A stretch of DNA of 5,062 nucleotides, taken from a bacterium. GTDB lineage: Bacteria > BMS3Abin14. How positions within the stretch are numbered: position 1 is the first letter of the stretch; each line of letters starts with the position of its first letter. The notes under the pieces were generated by a model. The model ran no database searches. It was not told the origin of the DNA and worked only from the letters and a program-made list of their open reading frames with translations. The position numbers and the translations under genes were made by a program. Location of the stretch: contig JALHUC010000335.1 in assembly GCA_022865845.1 (NCBI GenBank), positions 1 through 5,062 of the forward strand, written 5' to 3'. Positions 1 through 5,062 of the stretch are shown in pieces.

Positions 1-49
1 CGACTTCAGTCTCAGGCTGATGGTCGTTCCCGCTGGCGGGAAAGGGTAA
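1..49 (+). CDS. pilN: Type IV pilus assembly protein PilN, C-terminal end (partial)
   Basis: An open frame enters from the left edge (first full codon at base 2) and ends at TAA 47-49. It reads DFSLRLMVVPAGGKG, only 15 residues. The call rests mainly on position: PilN lies directly upstream of PilO in pilMNOPQ operons, and the strand and 25-nt gap to pilO fit. The residues are compatible with the last beta strand of the PilN periplasmic domain plus a short tail, but they are too few to identify a family alone. PilN is a bitopic inner-membrane protein that binds PilM in the cytoplasm and pairs with PilO in the periplasm. A short perfect inverted repeat (27-33 with 36-42) overlaps the last codons and has no T-tract, so it is not a terminator. 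Confidence 0.55.
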   Translation, partial: DFSLRLMVVPAGGKG

Positions 50-74
50 TCCCACACCAGGGAGGATTCAGGAC

Positions 75-656
75 ATGGCTATCGACGCTCAAACATTCGC
101 CAACCTTTCCCCGGCCAAAAAGATCCTTCTGGTGCTGGTGGCCGTAGTCCTGGTTTTCGGGCTTTACTGGCAGCTTGGCTATAAGAAGAAGGCGAAAACG
201 ATCGACAGGCTCAGGAGCGACCTGAGCAATAAGCAGGCCAAACTGAATGAAAATGAGGCCATTGCGAGAAACCTCCCGAGGTTCAAGGAAGAGGTCCAGA
301 AACTGAACCAGCAGTTGGGCAAGGTCGTTCAGGAACTGCCAAACAAAAGGGAGATCCCCGACCTTCTGGAGATGATCAGCAACCTGGGTGCTCTTAACGG
401 CCTTGAGGTTATTTATATCAAACCTCAAAACGATATTGATCAGGGTTTTTATGCCGAGGTTCCTATAGCAATCAAGGTAAAAGGCGGTTATCACGAGGTG
501 GGACTTTTCCTCGATGCACTTAGCAGGCTGCCGAGGATCATCAACATCAGCGATATCACCATGGGCAACGCCAAGGAAGATGAGCGCAGCGGAGTTATCG
601 TCCTGGACATCAGTGCCCTTGCCACGACTTACAGATATGTCGAGAAGGGGGGTTGA
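75..656 (+). CDS. pilO: Type IV pilus inner-membrane alignment protein PilO
   Basis: This 193-residue protein has the full PilO layout. A short cytoplasmic N-terminus (about 1-16, ending in Lys-Lys) precedes one transmembrane helix (about 17-36) and a basic stretch (KKKAK, 37-41). A charged coiled-coil-like segment follows (about 42-88). The characteristic LPNKREIPDLLEMIS stretch (88-102) opens the periplasmic ferredoxin-like domain, which runs to the C-terminus. Length and order match the family. In characterised systems PilO pairs with PilN, and the PilN-PilO dimer binds PilP, linking the cytoplasmic PilM/motor side to the PilQ secretin. The start is ATG 75, with GGAGGA at 61-66 and 8-nt spacing. 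The gene lies 25 nt after the probable pilN stop and ends 2 nt before the pilP ATG, so it is almost certainly co-transcribed with both. I see no frameshift or missing region. Confidence 0.95.
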   Translation: MAIDAQTFANLSPAKKILLVLVAVVLVFGLYWQLGYKKKAKTIDRLRSDLSNKQAKLNENEAIARNLPRFKEEVQKLNQQLGKVVQELPNKREIPDLLEMISNLGALNGLEVIYIKPQNDIDQGFYAEVPIAIKVKGGYHEVGLFLDALSRLPRIINISDITMGNAKEDERSGVIVLDISALATTYRYVEKGG

Positions 657-658
657 TC

Positions 659-1198
659 ATGAGTTTTAAGAACTACTCACTCCTTGTCCTCCTGATTGTC
701 CTGACAGGGGTCATGGTTGCGGGGTCAGCCTGTAGTAAAAAGGCACCTCCACCGAAGCCGCTGGCTCCGGTAGCTGTGACGCCAAAAAAAGCGGCGCCTG
801 CGGCCACTGCGACAGTCGAAGCTGAGGATCTGGTTGTGGCCTTTGGCTACGAAGTGTCGGGCAGAAACCCCTTCGGCTCGCTCCTGAGAGTCAAGAAGTT
901 GGTGACGGAAGGGATTCCTGAAGAGCAGTTGACACCGCTCCAGAGAATTCCGGTCACTGATATGAAGGTGGAGAGTATCATTATAAGCAGCAGGAAATCG
1001 GTAGCCCATGTGATCACTCCCGATGGTAAAGCTCATATAATCTCCATCGGAACAGCAATGGGTCGGCACAAGGGTAAAGTGATCAGAATGAACTCGGATG
1101 AAATTATCGTTGAGGAACAGTTCGAGGATTACCTGGGAAGAGCTTTCAAGCAGGAAACAGTTCTCAGGTTACGCGAAAAAGAAGGGGAGAATCTGTGA
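659..1198 (+). CDS. pilP: Type IV pilus lipoprotein PilP
   Basis: A 179-residue lipoprotein. A signal sequence (1-24) has a hydrophobic core around 8-21, and the candidate lipidated Cys25 lies in GSAC; the -3 Gly is a weaker lipobox residue than Leu. A Pro/Ala/Lys-rich flexible linker follows (about 27-55), then the conserved GRNPFGSL motif (68-75, the PilP 'GRxPF' region). The C-terminal beta-rich HR domain spans about 91-173 and includes LTPLQRIPVTDMKV and alternating strands. In studied systems the linker binds PilN/PilO and the HR domain contacts the PilQ N0 region. I chose ATG 659 over an in-frame TTG at 653. The purine-rich site AAGGGGGG (645-652) is well spaced for the ATG but directly abuts the TTG. 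The TTG would add only two residues, and its TTGA would overlap the pilO stop. The gene overlaps pilQ by one base (TGATG). Confidence 0.93.
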   Translation: MSFKNYSLLVLLIVLTGVMVAGSACSKKAPPPKPLAPVAVTPKKAAPAATATVEAEDLVVAFGYEVSGRNPFGSLLRVKKLVTEGIPEEQLTPLQRIPVTDMKVESIIISSRKSVAHVITPDGKAHIISIGTAMGRHKGKVIRMNSDEIIVEEQFEDYLGRAFKQETVLRLREKEGENL

Positions 1199-3990
1199 TG
1201 AAGCGTGTTACCGCAAAACTGCCGTGGTTTCTGGTGGTCTTCGCCCTGGTCGCAAGCGGGTGTGCTGCTCCCAAGAGCCAGATGCGCTCCTCTGTGGAAG
1301 AAGCAGCCCTGGCCAGTGTCACCTCGGTGACGGGTGAGGAACTGCCGGACAGGGTTCGACTGAACATTGAGGGTACGACAACCCTTGCGTACACGGTGTT
1401 CAGACTTTCAGAACCGTTAAGGCTTATCGTTGATCTGGCCGATACCGACATTACCGGCCTCGGTGAATTGATCACGGTGGATCTTGGGAATGTGGCCACC
1501 GTCAGCCCCATCCAGTTTGACGAGGTTGCCGGGCGTATCGGCCGGCTGGAAGTCTCCCTGGTGGAGTTGTGGGACTATGAAACCTCAAGGTCTGATAACA
1601 CCATAATAATCGATTTCCTCAAACCTGTGACGGTTTCGGAAGAGACCCCCCAGGCTGATGAAATGCTCTCGGCACAACCGGCCTCTGAGGAACCGCCTGT
1701 TGAAGTGGTGGAGCTGGAGCTGACCTCTGGAGGGGAAACTGGCGGTGCCCAGGGTGACACTATGGCAGAAGGAACCGCTGCCGCTGCTGCTCAGGTTCAG
1801 GAGGATCTGCCTCCGGCCGGGTTCATCAACAGTGTCCTTTTTGTAGAGGCTGGCGACGGGTTGACCGTTGAATTTGTTGCTGATGGCACCGTTTCAGAGT
1901 ACTTGACTATGGATCTTTCAGACCCGACCCGTCTTGTGCTTGACGTTCAGAATGTGGCAAAGGGGTTCGCACCAAGCAGGATCCCGGTTGAAATGGGTGG
2001 TGTAACCAATATTCGGGTGGGTGAACATTACGATCAGAACAAGCTGCGTTTTGTCTTTGACATGGAGGGCGACCATGTACCTCCCTATGTTGTAGAATCT
2101 GTGGGATCCGGGCTGGTACTACGAATTGGCGAGGGAATTGTCCCGGCCCAGCAGGTCGAGGCCGCAGCTGCCCAGCCCGAATTCGAGCCCGAAACCACGT
2201 CCTCCTTCGCTGAGGTTTCGGTGGACAGTCCCGAGCCAGCGCCTGATACTGCAGCGGCTGCAGCGGTGGCCCAGTCAGATGGCGGAGTGTCCGAAATCCG
2301 GTATCGGGCCGAGGTATCCGGAGGTGCTGTACTGGTAATCTCGGATTCTCCCGTTGATTACGAGATCTCCCAACCGGATGCGAGCCATCTTCTCATTGAT
2401 CTCAGGGATGTAGATCTTTCCAGGGACCTGGTCCGCAGCCAGGATACCCGGGACATGGACGGGGCTCTTCAATCGATCAGTTCCTATAACCCCAGGGGAG
2501 GCGGAGGTGGCAGAATAAGCCTGACCTTCACCCCAGGCACCACTTACGAGGTGGATCAGACCGGCGGGACCCTTACAGTGTCCCTGACAGCTCCTGTGGC
2601 GGTACCGATGGCCCAGCCAATTGCACAGGAAGTCCAGCCGGAAAAAGTTTCTCTTATTCAGACACCCGTGTCACCGGCTCCTGTACCGGCCGCAGCTACT
2701 GCTTCTGCTCCCGGGAAGATGTTGGTAGAGGACAAATTGGTCCCCAAAGAAGAGGGACCGAAATACACAGGGGAACGGATCACCCTTGATTTCCAGAACG
2801 CCGACCTGCTCAACGTGCTGAGACTCATAGCAGAGGTTAGCGGACTCAATATTATCACGGCAGAAAATGTGGGCGGAAAGATCAGCATGCGCATTCAGGA
2901 TGTCCCATGGGACCAGGCTCTTGATATCATTCTTAAAACCAAGGGCCTCGGACAGGTTCGGGAAGGTAACGTGGTGCGAATCGCGCCTAGGGCAATCCTG
3001 GAAGGTGAAAAGCTGGCTGAACTCAAAGCCATGGAGGCTGAAGTAAAGATGGAGAACCTGATCCTTGAGATCGTGCCTATCAGCTACTCCAAGGCCGAGG
3101 ATATGGTGAGCCAATTAAACTCCTTCCTCAGCGCCAGGGGATCCATTACAACCGACAAGAGGACTAACTCCCTTATTGTAAAGGACATCGAGGAGAATGT
3201 TGAAAAGATCAGAAACCTTGTCACCGAGTTGGATATTCCTACACCCCAGGTGAGGATCGAAGCCAGGATCGTCATCGTTGATGAAGGCTACGTGAAAAAC
3301 CTCGGCATCCAATGGGGTGGTAACTTTGACGACGGGCAGACCCAGGTCTTCGGTGAATCGGGCACTGGTAGTACTACCTTCTCCGGCGCCCTCGTCAACA
3401 TGCCTGCCTCCAACGCCCAAACGGTCCTCGGGTTCAGTTTCGGTTCGGTCGGGAACTTCAGTAACCTGGACCTGCGGCTCAGCGCCCTGGAACAGACCAA
3501 TAACGGACGGATCATTTCAAGCCCGTCACTGCTGGTCATTCAGAACGAAACGGCCAACATCGAGGTGAACAACCCCTTCCCTGAAAACCGAACCTCAACT
3601 GAGGTAAGCGATGAGGGGTCGACTACTACAACCGAAGTTTCCTTCCCCGACATATGGACAAAACTGAAGATAACTCCGCAAGTAACGAGCAGTGACGATA
3701 TCTTCATGGAGGTTCTGGTGGAGAAGGACAGCAAGGGACAGCAGGCTATCTTTGATGACAATATTTTCACCGGGGTTAACTCCCACAAACTCGAGACCAA
3801 GATCATCATCAAGAACCATGGCACGGCAGTTATCGGCGGTCTCTTTACCGAGAACGAAGGGGAAAGCAACAGCAGCGTACCGTTTTTCTCCAAGATCCCC
3901 GTTCTCGGGTGGTTGTTCAAGAATAAGAACACCTCAAATAATAGAGATGAGCTTCTCATCTTTATCAACGCTACGATCGTCGAAGGTTAA
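1198..3990 (+). CDS. pilQ: Type IV pilus secretin PilQ, triple-AMIN, probable lipoprotein
   Basis: A 930-residue outer-membrane secretin, the pore for the pilus. A signal sequence ends in LVASGC with candidate lipidated Cys22. Three AMIN-type domains follow, at about 41-143, 208-312 and 364-466; the third is the most divergent and carries a five-Gly run at 434-438. Low-complexity linkers separate them. The secretin/TonB short N-terminal (N0) domain spans about 528-597, the KH-like N1 domain about 618-681, and the secretin core about 684-929. The core contains GRIISSPSLL and the late signature VPFFSKIPVLGWLF (894-907). The usual 'G-x-x-x-Pro-Tyr' part of the core reads NNPFPENRT here. AMIN domains in other proteins bind peptidoglycan. 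The protein is longer than Pseudomonas or Neisseria PilQ and close to Myxococcus PilQ. I chose ATG 1198 (AGGGGAG at 1183-1189, 8-nt spacing) over GTG 1195, which would add one residue. The ATG overlaps the pilP stop as TGATG, implying translational coupling. Confidence 0.95.
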   Translation: MKRVTAKLPWFLVVFALVASGCAAPKSQMRSSVEEAALASVTSVTGEELPDRVRLNIEGTTTLAYTVFRLSEPLRLIVDLADTDITGLGELITVDLGNVATVSPIQFDEVAGRIGRLEVSLVELWDYETSRSDNTIIIDFLKPVTVSEETPQADEMLSAQPASEEPPVEVVELELTSGGETGGAQGDTMAEGTAAAAAQVQEDLPPAGFINSVLFVEAGDGLTVEFVADGTVSEYLTMDLSDPTRLVLDVQNVAKGFAPSRIPVEMGGVTNIRVGEHYDQNKLRFVFDMEGDHVPPYVVESVGSGLVLRIGEGIVPAQQVEAAAAQPEFEPETTSSFAEVSVDSPEPAPDTAAAAAVAQSDGGVSEIRYRAEVSGGAVLVISDSPVDYEISQPDASHLLIDLRDVDLSRDLVRSQDTRDMDGALQSISSYNPRGGGGGRISLTFTPGTTYEVDQTGGTLTVSLTAPVAVPMAQPIAQEVQPEKVSLIQTPVSPAPVPAAATASAPGKMLVEDKLVPKEEGPKYTGERITLDFQNADLLNVLRLIAEVSGLNIITAENVGGKISMRIQDVPWDQALDIILKTKGLGQVREGNVVRIAPRAILEGEKLAELKAMEAEVKMENLILEIVPISYSKAEDMVSQLNSFLSARGSITTDKRTNSLIVKDIEENVEKIRNLVTELDIPTPQVRIEARIVIVDEGYVKNLGIQWGGNFDDGQTQVFGESGTGSTTFSGALVNMPASNAQTVLGFSFGSVGNFSNLDLRLSALEQTNNGRIISSPSLLVIQNETANIEVNNPFPENRTSTEVSDEGSTTTTEVSFPDIWTKLKITPQVTSSDDIFMEVLVEKDSKGQQAIFDDNIFTGVNSHKLETKIIIKNHGTAVIGGLFTENEGESNSSVPFFSKIPVLGWLFKNKNTSNNRDELLIFINATIVEG
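3913..3942 (+). promoter_or_regulatory. Weak candidate sigma70-like promoter inside the pilQ 3' end
   Basis: TTGTTC (3913-3918, 3 of 6 to consensus) and AATAAT (3937-3942, 5 of 6) are separated by 18 nt, inside the last codons of pilQ. I list it only because aroC downstream has no space for a promoter after the terminator. A transcript starting here would carry the hairpin at 4010-4046 in its leader. Matches of this quality occur by chance, and this A/T-rich patch is explained by Asn/Lys codons, so confidence is low. Confidence 0.15.
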
Positions 3991-4009
3991 AAGACCCACT
4001 ACTAGGGAC

Positions 4010-4046
4010 AAACGCATCCGCCGATAGTGGCGGATGCGTTTTTTTT
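4010..4046 (+). terminator. Strong intrinsic terminator after pilQ
   Basis: A perfect 13-bp inverted repeat (4010-4022 with 4029-4041) flanks a 6-nt loop, GATAGT. The upper ten pairs include eight G/C pairs, and the base is three A-T pairs. Eight consecutive T (4039-4046) follow, the first three shared with the stem. This is a textbook Rho-independent terminator, 19 nt after the pilQ stop, and it should end the pil transcript. It looks one-directional, because the opposite strand has only a three-T run after the stem. Its T-tract directly touches the aroC ribosome-binding site, so it also sits in the leader of any transcript reading into aroC from upstream. Confidence 0.93.
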
Positions 4047-4052
4047 AGGAGG
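4047..4052 (+). promoter_or_regulatory. aroC ribosome-binding site abutting the terminator
   Basis: AGGAGG is a perfect Shine-Dalgarno core, 9 nt before ATG 4062, and supports that start. It begins at the base right after the terminator T-tract. No base separates the two elements, so no promoter or independent 5' leader fits between them. Confidence 0.85.
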
Positions 4053-4061
4053 ATGTGAGAC

Positions 4062-5062
4062 ATGCTTCGATTTCTGACGGCAGGTGAATCCCATGGCGAA
4101 TCGCTCATTGCCATTCTTGAAGGGCTTCCTGCGGGCCTGGAGGTGAGTTCCGGTCAGATTAATCTAGAGCTTGCAAGAAGGCAGAAAGGTTATGGACGCG
4201 GAAAACGGATGGAAATCGAGAGCGACAAGGTGGAATTTTTTTCCGGGATGCGGGGAGGCAGGACTTTAGGCAGCCCCCTGGCAATGCGTATAAGGAATCG
4301 GGATTGGGATAATTGGCAGAATACGATGGGACCCGAGGGGAGAAACCGTGATGCCCGATCGGTTACCAGTCCCCGGCCCGGGCACGCAGATCTTGCCGGA
4401 GGCATAAAGTACGGACATAAAGATTTCAGAAATATCCTTGAAAGAGCCAGTGCGAGAGAGACGGCTGCCAGGGTAGCCGTGGGAGCCGTGGCAAAGGCTC
4501 TGCTGGAACGGTGCGGGGTAACCATCGGCGGACATGTTGTCTCCATTGGAGGATCATCCCCTTCAACCGCGGAATTTAAAAGGCACAGAGAGGGAGCTGT
4601 TGCGGAAAGCTCGCCGGTACGGTGCCTGGACAAGTCCGCTGAGAGGGAAATGATAAAACTTATCGATAAGGCGATGGAAAAAGGTGAAACACTGGGTGGT
4701 GTTTTCGAAATTAAAGCTTTTGATGTCCCGGTGGGGTTAGGCAGTCACGTACACTGGGATCGACGGCTGGATTCCGATCTGACCGCTGCAGTTATGAGTA
4801 TTCCTGCCATAAAGGGTGTTCAGATCGGGTCTGGGTTTCGAGCTGCCGAACTGCCCGGTTCAGCCGTCCACGACGCAATTTTTTACGATAAGGCCAGAGG
4901 ATTTTATCGTGAGACCAACAATGCCGGGGGTATCGAAGGAGGGATCACTAACGGGGAAACAGTGATCCTCTCAGCGGCCATGAAACCCATACCGACCCTG
5001 ATGTCACCCCTGGGATCTGTTCATTTCCTGAGTAAGAGGAAGGTTGATGCCGCAGTGGAACG
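4062..5062 (+). CDS. aroC: Chorismate synthase AroC (3' end cut by window)
   Basis: This enzyme converts 5-enolpyruvylshikimate 3-phosphate to chorismate, the last common step to aromatic amino acids, folate and quinones. It is cytoplasmic and needs reduced FMN. The frame stays open for 333 codons to the window edge. Visible family marks are TAGESHG (6-12, with the first invariant His at 11), [22 protein letters not shown] with the second invariant His at 108, the signature [16 protein letters not shown] (128-143), and the Gly-rich [14 protein letters not shown] (285-298). The [12 protein letters not shown] opening and WDNW segment resemble the Bacillus/Geobacter-like subgroup of about 390 residues, not the enterobacterial form. 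About 50-60 residues are missing; the window stops at VER, just where the C-terminal 'R-S-D' signature should start. The start is ATG 4062 with AGGAGG 9 nt upstream. It follows pilQ after the terminator on the same strand. I see no damage to the gene. Confidence 0.97.
   Translation, partial: MLRFLTAGESHGESLIAILEGLPAGLEVSSGQINLELARRQKGYGRGKRMEIESDKVEFFSGMRGGRTLGSPLAMRIRNRDWDNWQNTMGPEGRNRDARSVTSPRPGHADLAGGIKYGHKDFRNILERASARETAARVAVGAVAKALLERCGVTIGGHVVSIGGSSPSTAEFKRHREGAVAESSPVRCLDKSAEREMIKLIDKAMEKGETLGGVFEIKAFDVPVGLGSHVHWDRRLDSDLTAAVMSIPAIKGVQIGSGFRAAELPGSAVHDAIFYDKARGFYRETNNAGGIEGGITNGETVILSAAMKPIPTLMSPLGSVHFLSKRKVDAAVE

Noticed and set aside
27..42. Perfect inverted repeat TTCCCGC/GCGGGAA at the pilN end, a possible terminator or regulatory hairpin.
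   Set aside because: The stem is short (6-7 bp), has no T-tract and lies inside the coding end of pilN. At most it is a weak intercistronic structure.
653..658. TTG 653 as the pilP start, overlapping the pilO stop.
   Set aside because: The Shine-Dalgarno-like G run ends at 652, leaving no spacing for TTG 653. ATG 659 has proper spacing and gives a standard signal sequence.
784..791. A-AAA-AAA-G run in pilP, in register for a -1 ribosomal slip.
   Set aside because: It encodes Lys-Lys in a Lys/Ala/Pro linker. I see no good upstream Shine-Dalgarno-like stimulator or clear downstream stem. A -1 slip would stop at TGA 823-825 and give only a short truncated peptide.
2683..2720. Ala/Pro-rich tract before the N0 domain as a possible tandem DNA repeat.
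   Set aside because: The codons vary and there is no exact repeat unit. It is ordinary low-complexity linker sequence.
2671..3114. Antisense open frame of 147 codons within pilQ.
   Set aside because: It lies wholly opposite strongly conserved pilQ codons, shows no recognisable protein features, and fits the long antisense frames that codon bias produces.
3540..3968. Antisense open frame of 142 codons opposite the secretin core.
   Set aside because: The + strand is the conserved secretin domain with its signature. The antisense product is low-complexity and resembles no family I know.
4190..4633. Antisense open frame of 147 codons opposite aroC.
   Set aside because: It covers the conserved catalytic part of chorismate synthase on the + strand and has no credible domain of its own.
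1..5062. A novel defence, mobile or otherwise undescribed system in the window.
   Set aside because: Every sizeable stretch is accounted for by pilN-O-P-Q, the terminator and aroC. The left-over bases (50-74, 657-658, 3991-4009, 4053-4061) are too short to hide another gene.

Overview
The window holds the distal part of a type IV pilus (T4P) alignment/secretin operon followed by a shikimate-pathway gene, all on the + strand. The order is the last codons of pilN, then pilO, pilP, pilQ, a strong intrinsic terminator, and aroC, which runs off the right edge. Coding density is close to 100%, and no intergenic stretch exceeds about 70 bases. I see no RNA genes, mobile elements, CRISPR arrays or long repeats.

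Organism: a Gram-negative bacterium with an outer membrane, since it encodes a secretin and a lipoprotein partner. Three points suggest a deltaproteobacterial (Desulfobacterota-like) or neighbouring lineage: the long PilQ with three AMIN-type domains, as in Myxococcus-type PilQ; a chorismate synthase of the Bacillus/Geobacter-like subgroup rather than the enterobacterial one; and pil genes next to aro genes. G+C looks to be in the low-to-mid 50s by eye. This placement is an inference and is not decisive.

Layout: 1-49 is the C-terminal end of a probable PilN. 75-656 is PilO, an inner-membrane alignment protein. 659-1198 is PilP, a lipoprotein linking the inner-membrane subcomplex to the secretin. 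1198-3990 is PilQ, the outer-membrane secretin, with its own lipobox. 4010-4046 is a 13-bp hairpin followed by eight T. 4062-5062 is AroC, lacking about the last 50-60 residues.

How the genes work together: PilN and PilO form the inner-membrane/periplasmic scaffold. PilP docks on it and contacts the N0 region of PilQ, and PilQ forms the gated outer-membrane pore for the pilus fibre. The pil genes are tightly spaced (25 nt, 2 nt, then a 1-nt overlap), which fits one transcript with translational coupling. AroC makes chorismate and has no evident mechanistic tie to pili, but pil-aro adjacency recurs in proteobacteria.

The content is recognisable and mostly ordinary. The points worth a second look are the secretin that appears to be a lipoprotein, its three AMIN domains joined by unusually acidic linkers, and the aroC ribosome-binding site that directly abuts the terminator T-tract, leaving no room for a promoter between them.
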